A stretch of 64,000 nt of DNA from Streptomyces sp. ISL-36. Its GTDB lineage: Bacteria; Actinomycetota; Actinomycetes; Streptomycetales; Streptomycetaceae. The stretch's first letter is position 1. Each line of letters starts with the position of its first letter. Shown in pieces: positions 50,405 through 59,848 of the stretch. The stretch lies in contig NZ_JAGGOS010000027.1 in assembly GCF_018614205.1 (NCBI RefSeq), positions 16,775 to 80,774 of the forward strand, written 5' to 3'. The position numbers were made by a program, and so were the translations under genes. Under the pieces are notes generated by a model. That model had not been told where the DNA came from. It saw nothing but the letters and a program-made list of their open reading frames with translations, and did not search any database.

Positions 50405-51001
50405 ATGCGCGTCAATTTCACGGTCAACGGTCGTCCGCAGGAAGCCGACGACGTCTGGGAGGGCGAGTCCCTCCTCTATGTCCTGCGTGAGCGCCTGGGG
50501 CTGCCCGGCTCCAAGAACGCCTGCGAGCAGGGCGAGTGCGGTTCCTGCACGGTCCGTCTGGACGGTGTGCCGGTCTGTTCGTGTCTGGTCGCCGCCGGCC
50601 AGGCCGAGGGCCGCGAGGTCGTCACCGTCGAGGGCCTGGCGGAGTACGCCAAGCAGCGTGAGGAGCACGGCGGTTGTGCCTCCGGCGCCTGCGGCACCTC
50701 GCTCGACGCGGCCAAGAAGTGGGAAGCCAAGCCGGGTCAGGACTCGCAGACCGGCGAGGGTGTCGAACTGTCCCCGATCCAGCAGGCGTTCATCGACGCC
50801 GGTGCCGTGCAGTGCGGTTTCTGCACCCCGGGCCTGCTGGTCGCGGCCGACGAGATGCTGGAGCGCAACCCGTCGCCGACGGACGCGGACATCCGCGAGG
50901 CGCTCTCCGGCAACCTCTGCCGCTGCACCGGTTACGAGAAGATCCTCGACGCGGTCCGCCTCGCGGCCGCTCGCCAGGAGCGCCAGGGAGAGGCGGTCTG
51001 A
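50405..51001 (+). CDS. Xanthine dehydrogenase-type 2Fe-2S subunit
   Basis: 198 residues, starting two bases after the FAD subunit. The first cluster has CEQGECGSCTVRLDGVPVCSC near 40-60, the second has QCGFCTPG near 138 and the CRCTGYEKI motif near 171-180, both standard. An insertion between the two domains (about residues 75-115, with HGGCASGACGTSLD) is longer than usual and adds two Cys. It links the molybdenum and flavin centres. Confidence 0.93.
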   Translation: MRVNFTVNGRPQEADDVWEGESLLYVLRERLGLPGSKNACEQGECGSCTVRLDGVPVCSCLVAAGQAEGREVVTVEGLAEYAKQREEHGGCASGACGTSLDAAKKWEAKPGQDSQTGEGVELSPIQQAFIDAGAVQCGFCTPGLLVAADEMLERNPSPTDADIREALSGNLCRCTGYEKILDAVRLAAARQERQGEAV

Positions 51002-51003
51002 CG

Positions 51004-53403
51004 ATGGCTGAGAACACACGCACCGTTCCGGTGGGTACGCCCACCGAGGTCACCCAGAACCACACCAAGGGCGGCGTCGGCGAGTCCACCCTCCGCCCGG
51101 ACGGCACCCTCAAGGTCACCGGCGAGTTCGCCTACTCCTCGGACATGTGGCACGAGGACATGCTGTGGGGCCAGATCCTGCGGTCCACGGTCGCGCACGC
51201 CGAGATCGTGTCCATCGACACCTCCGAGGCCCTCGTGATGGACGGCGTCTACGCCGTCCTGACGCACGAGGACCTGCCGGCCGCGAAGAACTACGGCATG
51301 GAGTTCCAGGACACGCCGGTTCTCGCCTACGGCAAGGTCCGTCACCACGGTGAGCCGGTCGCCCTCGTGGCCGCCGACCACCCGGAGACCGCGCGCCGCG
51401 CCGCCGCGAAGATCAAGGTCGAGTACAGGGAGCTGCCCCTCATCACCGATGAGGCCTCGGCGACCGCTCCCGACGCGATCCTGGTCCACGAGAACCGGGA
51501 CGACCACCACTCCGGCCACGTGCCGCACCCGAACATCGTGCACCGCCAGCCGATCATCCGCGGCAACGCCGACGAGGCCGCCAAGAAGGCCGACGTCATC
51601 GTCAAGGGCGAGTACACCTTCGGCATGCAGGACCAGGCCTTCCTCGGCCCCGAGTCCGGCCTCGCGGTGCCCGCCGAGGACGGCGGCGTCGACCTGTACG
51701 TCGCCACCCAGTGGCTGCACTCGGACCTCAAGCAGATCGCCCCCTGCCTCGGCCTGCCCGAGGAGAAGGTCCGTATGACGATGGCCGGCGTCGGCGGCGC
51801 GTTCGGCGGCCGCGAGGACATCTCGATGCAGATCCTCGCCTCCGTGCTCGCGCTGCGCACGGGCAAGCCGGTGAAGATGGTCTACAACCGCTACGAGTCC
51901 TTCTTCGGCCACGTCCACCGGCACCCGGCGAAGCTCTACTACGAGCACGGCGCCACCAAGGACGGCAAGCTCACGCACATGAAGTGCAAGATCGTGCTCG
52001 ACGGCGGCGCGTACGCGTCGTCCACGGCCTCGGTCGTCGGCAACGCCGCCTCCCTCTCGGTCGGTCCGTACGTCGTCGAGGACGTCGAGATCGAGGCGAT
52101 CGGCCTCTACAGCAACAACCCGCCCTGCGGCGCGATGCGTGGCTTCGGCGCGGTCCAGGCGTGCTTCGCGTACGAGGCACAGATGGACAAGGTGGCCGCC
52201 AAGCTCGGTATGGATCCGGTGGAGTTCCGCCAGATCAACGCCATGGAGCAGGGCACGACCATGCCGACCGGCCAGATCGTGGACTCCCCGGCCCCGGTCG
52301 CCGAGCTGCTGCGGCGGGTCAAGGCCCGCCCGCTGCCGCCGGAGCGCCAGTGGGAGGCCGCCGGCGAGGGCGCGGACGTCCGCGCGCTGCCGGGCGGCCT
52401 GTCGAACACCTCTCACGGTGAGGGTGTGGTGCGGGGCGTCGGTTACGCCGTCGGCATCAAGAACGTCGGCTTCTCCGAGGGCTTCGACGACTACTCGACC
52501 GCCAGGATCCGCATGGAGGTCATCAACGGCGAGCCCGTCGCCACGGTCCACACCGCCGCGGCGGAGGTCGGCCAGGGCGGTGTCACCATCCACGCGCAGA
52601 TCGCCCGCACGGAGCTCGGCGTCCAGCAGGTCACCATCCAGCCCGCCGACACCCAGGTGGGATCGGCCGGTTCGACGTCCGCGGGCCGCCAGACGTACAT
52701 GACCGGCGGCGCCATCAAGAACTCCTGCGAGATCGTCCGGGAGAAGGTCCTGGAGATCGGCCGGCGCAAGTTCGGCTCGTACCACCCGGCGTGGGCCACC
52801 GCCGAACTCCTCCTCGAGGGCGGCAAGGTCGTCACCGACGGCGGCGAGGCCCTCGCCACCATCGCGGACGTCCTCGAGGACCAGGCCGTGGAGGTCGAGG
52901 AGGAGTGGCGCCACCGCCCCACCCAGGCCTTCGACCTGGTCACCGGCCAGGGCAACGGCCACGTCCAGTACGCCTTCGCCGCGCACCGCGCGGTGGTGGA
53001 GGTGGACACCGAGCTCGGCCTGGTCAAGGTCATCGAACTGGCCTGTGCCCAGGACGTCGGCAAGGCGGTCAACCCCCTCTCCGTCGTCGGCCAGATCCAG
53101 GGTGGCACCACCCAGGGCCTGGGCGTCGCGGTGATGGAGGAGATCATCGTCGACCCGAAGACCGCGAAGGTGCGGAACCCCTCCTTCACGGACTACCTGA
53201 TCCCGACCATCCTCGACACGCCGACCATCCCGGTCGACTACCTCGAGCTGGCGGACCCGAACGCCCCGTACGGAGTACGCGGCATCGGTGAGGCCCCGAC
53301 CCTGTCGTCCACCCCGGCCGTCCTCGCGGCGATCCGGAACGCGACGGGCCTGGAACTCAACAAGACGCCGGTCCGCCCCGAGGCGCTCACCGGCACCCTG
53401 TAG
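51004..53403 (+). CDS. Xanthine dehydrogenase-type molybdenum subunit
   Basis: 799 residues, starting two bases after the 2Fe-2S gene. The molybdopterin-binding patterns are present: VGGAFGGREDISMQ near 258-271, CGAMRGFGAVQACFAYE with the substrate-site Arg, and GVRGIGEAPT with the catalytic Glu near 758-767. The protein would hydroxylate a purine such as hypoxanthine or xanthine, with the Mo centre matured by XdhC encoded downstream. The exact purine cannot be read from the sequence, but PucR and AzgA neighbours support xanthine dehydrogenase. Confidence 0.93.
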   Translation: MAENTRTVPVGTPTEVTQNHTKGGVGESTLRPDGTLKVTGEFAYSSDMWHEDMLWGQILRSTVAHAEIVSIDTSEALVMDGVYAVLTHEDLPAAKNYGMEFQDTPVLAYGKVRHHGEPVALVAADHPETARRAAAKIKVEYRELPLITDEASATAPDAILVHENRDDHHSGHVPHPNIVHRQPIIRGNADEAAKKADVIVKGEYTFGMQDQAFLGPESGLAVPAEDGGVDLYVATQWLHSDLKQIAPCLGLPEEKVRMTMAGVGGAFGGREDISMQILASVLALRTGKPVKMVYNRYESFFGHVHRHPAKLYYEHGATKDGKLTHMKCKIVLDGGAYASSTASVVGNAASLSVGPYVVEDVEIEAIGLYSNNPPCGAMRGFGAVQACFAYEAQMDKVAAKLGMDPVEFRQINAMEQGTTMPTGQIVDSPAPVAELLRRVKARPLPPERQWEAAGEGADVRALPGGLSNTSHGEGVVRGVGYAVGIKNVGFSEGFDDYSTARIRMEVINGEPVATVHTAAAEVGQGGVTIHAQIARTELGVQQVTIQPADTQVGSAGSTSAGRQTYMTGGAIKNSCEIVREKVLEIGRRKFGSYHPAWATAELLLEGGKVVTDGGEALATIADVLEDQAVEVEEEWRHRPTQAFDLVTGQGNGHVQYAFAAHRAVVEVDTELGLVKVIELACAQDVGKAVNPLSVVGQIQGGTTQGLGVAVMEEIIVDPKTAKVRNPSFTDYLIPTILDTPTIPVDYLELADPNAPYGVRGIGEAPTLSSTPAVLAAIRNATGLELNKTPVRPEALTGTL

Positions 53404-53653
53404 GACTCTCCGGGCGGTGCGTGCCTCCCAGGAACGTCACACTTCCCGCCCGCGCCGCCCGGAGCCCCGGCACCACCCCGCAGTACCAGCACCACCCCGC
53501 AGTACCGAGCATCATCAGATTGACCTGATTCATCCCAGTTCGTCTCGGGCCGTCCCCCGGGTCGTGCAGCCCACGCAGCATCCCAAATCCCGCAGCTTCT
53601 CTGACCCTCCAAGTCTTATGCGGGTGCCCCTTTGAACCTTGGGAGTAGGCCCC

Positions 53654-55129
53654 ATGACCCAGTCGTCAGTGGAGCCCAAGACCGCATCGGAGGACGCGGG
53701 CTCCGGCTCGAACGTCCCCGCCGGCAGGTCTTGGCTCGACCGGTACTTTCACATCTCGGAGAGAGGATCCACCGTCGCGACGGAGATCCGCGGCGGCGTC
53801 ACCACCTTCATGGCGATGGCGTACATTCTCCTGCTCAACCCCCTGATCCTCGGCGGTAAGGATGTGGCCGGCAACGTCCTCAGCCAGCCCGCCCTCATCA
53901 CCGCGACCGCTCTCGCCGCCGCCGTGACCACCCTCCTGATGGGCTTCTGGGGCAAGGTCCCGCTCGCCCTGGCGGCCGGTCTCAGCGTCTCGGGTGTGCT
54001 CTCCTCGCAGGTCATCGCCGTCATGACCTGGCCGCAGGCGATGGCCATGTGTGTGGCCTACGGCGTGGTGATCTGTCTCCTGGTGGTCACCGGCCTCCGC
54101 GAGATGATCATGAACGCGATCCCGCTGGCGATCAAGCACGCGATCACCATCGGCATCGGCCTCTTCATCGCGATCATCGGCTTCGTCAAGGCCGGCTTCG
54201 TGCACGAGAACCCCTCGCCCGGCGGCGGCCCGGTCACCCTCGGCCCGGCCGGCGAGCTCCAGGGCTGGCCCGTCCTGATCTTCGCGGTCACCCTGCTGCT
54301 GATCTTCGCGCTGCAGGCCCGCCACATCCCCGGCGCCATCCTCATCGGCATCGTCGCGGGCACGGTCATCGCCATGATCGTCAACGCCGTCGGCGACGTC
54401 CCCGCCAAGGGTGCGGGCGCCTGGTTCTCCGGCGCGCCGGAGCTCAACGGCAGCGCCGTCTCCGCACCGGACTTCTCGCTCATCGGCGAAGTGTCGTTCA
54501 GCGGCTGGGGCGACGTCGGTTACATCACGATCACCATGATCGTCTTCACCCTGGTCCTGGCCGGCTTCTTCGACGCCATGGCCACCATCATCGGTGTCGG
54601 CTCCGAGGCGAACCTCGCCGACGACAAGGGCCGGATGCCGGGCCTCTCCAAGGCCCTGTTCATCGACGGCGCCGGCGGCGTCATCGGTGGCGTCGGCGGC
54701 GGCTCCGGCCAGACCGTCTTCGTCGAGTCCGCCACCGGCGTCGGCGAGGGTGCCCGTACGGGCCTGTCCTCCGTCGTCACCGGCGCCTTCTTCGCGGCCT
54801 GCCTCTTCTTCACCCCGGTCACCGCGATCGTCCCCGCCGAGGTCGCCTCCGCGGCCCTGGTCGTCATCGGCGCGATGATGATGCAGAACGCCAAGCACGT
54901 CGACTGGAGCGACCGTTCCGTCGCGATCCCGGTGTTCCTCACCGTGGTCCTGATGCCGTTCACGTACACCATCACCACGGGTGTCGCGGCCGGTGTCATC
55001 TCCTACGCCGTCATCAAGGTGGCGCAGGGCAAGGCACGCGAAGTGGGGGCCTTCATGTGGGGCCTCACCGCGATCTTCGTCGTGTACTTCGCGATCCATC
55101 CGATCGAGAGCTGGCTGGGCGTCGGCTGA
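53654..55129 (+). CDS. AzgA-type NCS2 purine permease
   Basis: 491 residues from the ATG at 53654 with GGGAG upstream. About 12 to 14 membrane segments. Family signatures include TEIRGGVTTFMAMAYILLLN near the start, the GSEANLADDKGRMPGLSKAL segment after helix 8, and GGGSGQTVFVESATGVGEGA. AzgA proteins import hypoxanthine, guanine or adenine with protons. The position between xanthine dehydrogenase and XdhC genes fits purine uptake for catabolism. Confidence 0.92.
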   Translation: MTQSSVEPKTASEDAGSGSNVPAGRSWLDRYFHISERGSTVATEIRGGVTTFMAMAYILLLNPLILGGKDVAGNVLSQPALITATALAAAVTTLLMGFWGKVPLALAAGLSVSGVLSSQVIAVMTWPQAMAMCVAYGVVICLLVVTGLREMIMNAIPLAIKHAITIGIGLFIAIIGFVKAGFVHENPSPGGGPVTLGPAGELQGWPVLIFAVTLLLIFALQARHIPGAILIGIVAGTVIAMIVNAVGDVPAKGAGAWFSGAPELNGSAVSAPDFSLIGEVSFSGWGDVGYITITMIVFTLVLAGFFDAMATIIGVGSEANLADDKGRMPGLSKALFIDGAGGVIGGVGGGSGQTVFVESATGVGEGARTGLSSVVTGAFFAACLFFTPVTAIVPAEVASAALVVIGAMMMQNAKHVDWSDRSVAIPVFLTVVLMPFTYTITTGVAAGVISYAVIKVAQGKAREVGAFMWGLTAIFVVYFAIHPIESWLGVG

Positions 55130-55170
55130 CGCCCGTACCGTCGCCCTCCACACATACCGAGGAGTTCGAG

Positions 55171-56307
55171 ATGCTGGACATCGCCGAAGAGCTGAACCGG
55201 TGGGTCGAGCAGGGACGCGAGTTCGCCGTCGCCACCGTGGTGGCGGTCGGCGGCAGCGCGCCCCGGCAGCCCGGCGCCGCCCTCGCCGTCGACAGCGACG
55301 GCACGGCGATCGGATCGGTCTCCGGTGGATGTGTGGAGGGCGCGGTCTACGACCTGTGCCAACAGGCACTCGAAGACGGCGAGACCGTCGTCGAGCGCTT
55401 CGGATACAGCGACGAGGACGCCTTCGCCGTGGGTCTGACCTGCGGCGGTGTCATCGACATCCTCGTCACGCCGGTCCGCGGCGGGGTCTTCCCCGCCGCG
55501 CTGGCGGCCGCCGCCTCGGCGGAGGCGGCGGCCCTCGCCCGGATCGTCGACGGCCCCGCAGACCTGCGGGGCCGGGCGCTCCTGGTCCGCCCCGACGGAT
55601 CGTACGAGGGCGGCCTCGGCGGCCACCCCGAGCTGGACCGCACCGCGGCTGGCGAGGCCCTCGCGATGCTGGACGCCGGCCGGACCGGCACCGTCGAGAT
55701 CGGCGAGGACGGCAGCCGCTGCGGACAGCCGCTCACCCTCCTGGTCGAATCCTCCGTCCCCGCCCCCCGCATGATCGTCTTCGGCGCGATCGACTTCGCC
55801 TCCGCGCTGGTCAAGGTCGGCAAGTTCCTCGGCTACCACGTGACGGTCTGCGACGCCCGCCCGGTCTTCGCGACCCGTCCGCGCTTCCCCGACGCCGACG
55901 AGATCGTCGTCGAGTGGCCCCACCGCTATCTGGAGTCGACCGAGGTCGACGGCCGCACGGTCCTGTGCGTCCTGACCCACGACGCCAAGTTCGACGTCCC
56001 GCTCCTCGAAGCGGCCCTGAAGCTTCCCGTCGCCTACGTCGGCGCGATGGGCTCCCGCCGTACCCACGAGGACCGCAACAAGCGCCTGCGCGAGGTCGGC
56101 GTCACGGAACTCGAACTCTCCCGCCTGCGCTCCCCGATAGGCCTCGACCTCGGCGCCCGCACCCCGGAGGAGACGGCCCTGTCCATCGCCGCCGAGATCG
56201 TCGCCAACCGCCGCGGCGGCTCCGGCGCCTCCCTCACCGGCGCCCACACCCCGATCCACCACGACGGCCCGCGCGAACCCGATGGACGGATAGGTTCCGT
56301 CGCGTAG
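55171..56307 (+). CDS. xdhC: XdhC/CoxI-family molybdenum cofactor insertion protein
   Basis: 378 residues, ATG at 55171 with GAGGAG upstream. The XdhC_CoxI domain is at the start (ATVVAVGGSAPRQPGAALAV, GSVSGGCVEGAVYD), with the conserved CGG in LTCGGVIDILV. The C-terminal Rossmann domain reads RMIVFGAIDFASALVKVGKF; canonical members have GxGxV here and this one has GAIDF, a mild deviation. AYVGAMGSRRTHEDRNKRL is also typical. XdhC inserts the sulfurated Mo cofactor into xanthine dehydrogenase. Confidence 0.92.
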   Translation: MLDIAEELNRWVEQGREFAVATVVAVGGSAPRQPGAALAVDSDGTAIGSVSGGCVEGAVYDLCQQALEDGETVVERFGYSDEDAFAVGLTCGGVIDILVTPVRGGVFPAALAAAASAEAAALARIVDGPADLRGRALLVRPDGSYEGGLGGHPELDRTAAGEALAMLDAGRTGTVEIGEDGSRCGQPLTLLVESSVPAPRMIVFGAIDFASALVKVGKFLGYHVTVCDARPVFATRPRFPDADEIVVEWPHRYLESTEVDGRTVLCVLTHDAKFDVPLLEAALKLPVAYVGAMGSRRTHEDRNKRLREVGVTELELSRLRSPIGLDLGARTPEETALSIAAEIVANRRGGSGASLTGAHTPIHHDGPREPDGRIGSVA

Positions 56308-56405
56308 CCGAGGACGGTTGAGGCCGGTCGGACGGACGGTCGGACGGACGGACACCGGCCTTTCGGCGATCGTGGACCGCACGCCCGCCCGTTAGGGTCC
56401 GGAAC

Positions 56406-57668
56406 ATGGACATCCGTGACGTGGACATCCGTGACGTTGGCATCCGTGACGTGGCCATCCGTGACGTACCGGAAGCACATCTCGACCGTGCCCTCGACCT
56501 CGTGTACCTCGTCTTCCACCAGCGTCCCGACGAGGAGAAGCGCAAGCACCACCGCGAACTCCTGCTCCCCTGTGAACGGATCGGGGCGTACGACGGCGAG
56601 ACGCTGGTCGGCTTCGTCGCCGCCCACCGCTTCGCCCTCTCCGTACCGGGCGGCGAACTGCCCTGTCCCGGCCTGACCTTCGTCTCCGTCGCCCCCACCC
56701 ACCGGCGCCGCGGAGTACTCTCCGCCCTGCTCGCCGAGGTCTACCGCCGCTGCGCGGAGCGCGCCGTGCCGATCGCCGCGCTCTGGGCCTCCGAGGACGC
56801 CATCTACGGCCGGTTCGGCTTCGGGCCCGCCACCCAGGGCGCCACCGTCGAGATCGACTCCCGACGCCCCCTCGCCCTGCGCATCGACCCGGACGACCGC
56901 CCCCTGCGGCTGATCGACCCGGCCGACGCGCCCGCCGTCGTCGGTCCGTACCACGAGGCCACGCGCGCCCACCGGGCCGGCCGGATCGCGCGCGACGAGG
57001 AGCGCTGGAGCGGGGAGTGGCTGGTCGACGAGGACGAGGAGGACGACGAGCTCTCCCCGCCCCGGATCGTGGCCCTCGGCGAGCCGCTCGCCGGCTATGC
57101 CGTCTACCGCACCAGGAGCGGGAACGAGGAGACCGGCACCCCCGGCCTGGTACGCGTCGACGAGGTGGAGGCCGACACCCCAGCGGTCGCCGCCGCGCTC
57201 TGGCGCTACCTCGCCTCGATCGACCTCACCGGCACCGTCCGCGCCTGGGGCAGGCCGCTCGACGACCCGCTGCTCCTCTTCGCCGCGGACCGCGACCAGG
57301 TGAAGGTGACCGGGGTGTACCCCGCCCTGTGGCTGCGGCTGATCGACGTCCGCGCGGTGCTGACCGCGCGGAGCTGGGCCGCCCGGGCGGAGCTCGTCCT
57401 GGAGGTGCACGACAGCCGGATCCCGGCCAACTCCGGCCGTTTCCGCCTCACCGCGGATGCGGGCCGCGCACGGTACGAGCCCACCGCCGACCCGGCCGAC
57501 CTCGCCCTCGACGTACGGGACCTCGGCGCCTGCTGTCTCGGCGGCACACGGGTCGTGGACCTGGTCGCCGCCGGCCTGGTGGAGGAGCACACCCCGGGCG
57601 CGGCCGAGGCGTTCGACGCGGCGCTGCGAACGGCCCGGCTCCCGCACACCGACGACGAGTTCTACTAG
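56406..57668 (+). CDS. Eis-like GNAT acetyltransferase with N-terminal pentapeptide repeat
   Basis: 420 residues. After a four-fold DIRDV-type repeat (residues 2-20) comes a GNAT domain with LTFVSVAPTHRRRGVLSALL as motif A, then FGFGPATQGATVEID, a second acetyltransferase-like domain and a sterol-carrier-like C-terminal domain (the Eis layout). The C-terminal residue pattern DDEFY, with an aromatic carboxyl end as in Eis, is preserved. Eis-type enzymes acetylate aminoglycosides and other amines; the substrate here is unknown. Confidence 0.88.
   Translation: MDIRDVDIRDVGIRDVAIRDVPEAHLDRALDLVYLVFHQRPDEEKRKHHRELLLPCERIGAYDGETLVGFVAAHRFALSVPGGELPCPGLTFVSVAPTHRRRGVLSALLAEVYRRCAERAVPIAALWASEDAIYGRFGFGPATQGATVEIDSRRPLALRIDPDDRPLRLIDPADAPAVVGPYHEATRAHRAGRIARDEERWSGEWLVDEDEEDDELSPPRIVALGEPLAGYAVYRTRSGNEETGTPGLVRVDEVEADTPAVAAALWRYLASIDLTGTVRAWGRPLDDPLLLFAADRDQVKVTGVYPALWLRLIDVRAVLTARSWAARAELVLEVHDSRIPANSGRFRLTADAGRARYEPTADPADLALDVRDLGACCLGGTRVVDLVAAGLVEEHTPGAAEAFDAALRTARLPHTDDEFY
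56409..56465 (+). repeat. Four tandem 15-bp coding repeats
   Basis: Four near-identical copies of GACATCCGTGACGTG, with single-base changes, encode DIRDV, DIRDV, GIRDV and AIRDV at the start of the Eis-like protein. A repeat right after the start codon can expand or contract by slippage without breaking the frame. Confidence 0.8.
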
Positions 57669-57938
57669 GTCGTCTCCGTAAAGTCTCGCCTGGCCCGCGA
57701 TGCCCGGCACGCCCTCCCCCGTAGCCCTTACGGCACGGGAGGTGCCCCCACGCCGCGTTGCCGAAATGCCTTGCCCAAATGCTCAAGTAGCTCCGCTACG
57801 AGGGCATCCCGGCGCCTTGCGATCGCGCCCCCTGGGCCCTGTGGGCCTTGGGAGGCCCCATGCACCGGACGCCGCGCGCCCCGCCCTTCGGGCGGACGGC
57901 GATACTTTGCGGACGCCCCGATCTCCTCCCGAGGCGGC

Positions 57939-58544
57939 TCAGCCCCTGCGCAGGCCGTTCAGAAGGAGTTCGGCCAGCTGCTCGTACGCCTCCGCGTCCG
58001 CGAGTCCCGTCGCCGCCGCCACCTGGCGCTGCTGGATACGGACCATGACCGAGGCGATGACATCGGCCGCGAAGGTCACATGGACCTCGCGGAAGACGCC
58101 CGCGGTCACGCCCTCCTCGATCAACTGCTGCACCCGTCCCGCCGCCGCACGGGTGTTGCGTTCGTAGACCTCGGCGGCCGGTTCGAAGGCGGCCACGTCG
58201 TCGAAGAACCGGGGGGAGACGGGCGCCAGCTCCGCCGCGACCGCGCGCAGATACGCCGCCAGGCGTTCCGCCGGCTCCGACTCCGCCGCCAGGACCGCCT
58301 CGACCCGGGTGGTCGCGCGCCGGAAGAAGTGGACCACGGCCGCCCTGACGAGCTGCTCCTTGCTGCCGGCCAGTCCGTACAGGGTGCGCTTGGAGCAGCG
58401 CAGCCGGGCGGCGAGATCGTCCAGCGTCAGCTGGGCGAAGCCCTCGCCGACCAGGAGGGCCACCAGCTCCTCGAACAGGGCGGACCGGCGGGCCGCGCCG
58501 CGGCCCGTCAGCTTCGGAGCGTCAGCGGCTGAGGTCTCGATCAC
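57939..58544 (-). CDS. TetR family regulator
   Basis: 201 residues from a GTG. The N-terminal helix-turn-helix is LTLDDLAARLRCSKRTLYGL, preceded by a helix with ELVALLVGEGFAQ. The rest is the helical ligand-binding domain. It is divergent from an acyl-CoA dehydrogenase gene with a palindromic operator candidate between them, so it probably controls that operon and itself, with an acyl-CoA as ligand (inference). Confidence 0.9.
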   Translation of the reverse strand: MIETSAADAPKLTGRGAARRSALFEELVALLVGEGFAQLTLDDLAARLRCSKRTLYGLAGSKEQLVRAAVVHFFRRATTRVEAVLAAESEPAERLAAYLRAVAAELAPVSPRFFDDVAAFEPAAEVYERNTRAAAGRVQQLIEEGVTAGVFREVHVTFAADVIASVMVRIQQRQVAAATGLADAEAYEQLAELLLNGLRRG

Positions 58545-58606
58545 CCGAACAGTATGCCGGTCGACCCGTTCGGGGGGTTACGGGAGCCCCCTTCTGCGCT
58601 ACTCTC

Positions 58607-58638
58607 AGCGGTACTGCCGTACCGCCTGCAGTACCGCT
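58607..58638. promoter_or_regulatory. Inverted repeat operator between TetR and acyl-CoA dehydrogenase genes
   Basis: Perfect 11-bp arms AGCGGTACTGC and GCAGTACCGCT with a 10-base spacer, plus a nested GCGGTAC/GTACCGC pair inside. Three copies of the GTACCGC core lie within 32 bases, midway between divergent starts at 58544 and 58669. Very likely the TetR binding site. Confidence 0.7.
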
Positions 58639-58668
58639 ACAGCGGTGCTGAGTGTCACTGGAGTCGCC

Positions 58669-59814
58669 ATGGATGTCGACCGCCTGCTTCCCACCCCCGA
58701 GGCGGCGGACCTCATCGCCCTCACCCGGGAGATCGCCGACAAGGAACTCTCTCCCCGCGTGAACGAGCACGAGGCCGCCGAGACGTACCCGGAAGGTCTG
58801 TTCACCACCCTCGGCGAGGCCGGGCTCCTCGGCCTCGCGTACCCCGAGGAGTTCGGCGGCGGAGGCCAGCCGTACGAGGTGTACCTGCAGGTCCTGGAGG
58901 AACTGGCGGCCCGCTGGGCAGCCGTCGCCGTCGCCACCAGCGTCCACACGCTCGCCTGCCACCCCCTGCACTCCTTCGGCACCCGGGAGCAGAAGGAACG
59001 CTGGCTGCCCGCGATGCTCGCCGGCGAGACCATCGGCGGCTACAGCCTCTCCGAGCCCCAGGCCGGCTCCGACGCCGCCGCGCTCTCGTGCAAGGCCGAG
59101 CGCACCGAGGACGGTTCGGCGTACCGGATCACCGGCAACAAGGCCTGGATCACCCACGGCGGCAAGGCCGGCTTCTACTCCCTGTTCGCCCGCACCGCCC
59201 CCGGCAGCCACGGCATCTCCTGCTTCCTCGCCCCCGGCGCCACGGACGGCCTCACCTTCGGCAAGCCGGAACGGAAGATGGGGCTCCAAGCCGTCCCGAC
59301 CACCTCGGCCCACTGGGACGGCGCCCTCATCGACGCCGACCGGCTCCTCGGCGACGAGGGACAGGGCCTCCAGATCGCCTTCAGCGCGCTCGACTGCGGC
59401 CGCCTCGGCATCGCCGCCTGCGCCACGGGCCTTGCCCAGGCCGCCCTCGACACCGCCGTCGAGTACGCCAACGAGCGCACCACCTTCGGCCGGCGGATCG
59501 TCGACCACCAAGGGCTCGGCTTCCTCCTCGCCGACATGGCCGCCGCCGTCGACTCCGCCCGCGCCACCTACCTCGACGCGGCCCGCCGACGGGACCTCGG
59601 CCGCCCCTTCAGCCGCCAGGCCAGCGCCGCCAAACTCATCGCGACCGACGCCGCCATGAAGGTGACCACGGACGCGGTGCAGGTCCTCGGCGGGTACGGC
59701 TACACCCGTGACTTCCCCGTCGAGCGCTACATGCGCGAAGCGAAGATCATGCAGATCTTCGAGGGGACGAACCAGATCCAGCGGCTCGTCATCAGCCGCC
59801 AGCTCGCCCGCTGA
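58669..59814 (+). CDS. Acyl-CoA dehydrogenase
   Basis: 381 residues, ATG at 58669. Signature motifs: YSLSEPQAGSDAAALSC near 123-139, GNKAWITHGGKA, and the C-terminal QVLGGYGYTRDFPVERYMRE with the catalytic Glu expected in EGTNQIQ near 364-370. The enzyme oxidises acyl-CoA thioesters at the alpha-beta bond and hands electrons to ETF, which is encoded at the right of the window. It is followed 34 bases later by an SDR gene. Confidence 0.93.
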   Translation: MDVDRLLPTPEAADLIALTREIADKELSPRVNEHEAAETYPEGLFTTLGEAGLLGLAYPEEFGGGGQPYEVYLQVLEELAARWAAVAVATSVHTLACHPLHSFGTREQKERWLPAMLAGETIGGYSLSEPQAGSDAAALSCKAERTEDGSAYRITGNKAWITHGGKAGFYSLFARTAPGSHGISCFLAPGATDGLTFGKPERKMGLQAVPTTSAHWDGALIDADRLLGDEGQGLQIAFSALDCGRLGIAACATGLAQAALDTAVEYANERTTFGRRIVDHQGLGFLLADMAAAVDSARATYLDAARRRDLGRPFSRQASAAKLIATDAAMKVTTDAVQVLGGYGYTRDFPVERYMREAKIMQIFEGTNQIQRLVISRQLAR

Positions 59815-59848
59815 CCACCGCCCGACCTTCCTTCGCACGAGGAGTTCC

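Noticed and set aside
53666..55369. Long minus-strand frame opposite the AzgA permease
   Set aside because: Antisense reading of a membrane protein gene, rich in Asp, Gly and Arg without any domain.
56034..57710. Long minus-strand frame opposite xdhC and the Eis-like gene
   Set aside because: It has Gly/Val/Arg-biased antisense composition and spans two well-supported plus-strand genes.
57669..57938. Small hairpins (57719-57733 and 57787-57799) as a mobile MITE-like element
   Set aside because: The stems are only 5 bp, no terminal repeats or target duplications are visible, and the stretch lies between convergent genes where termination signals are expected.
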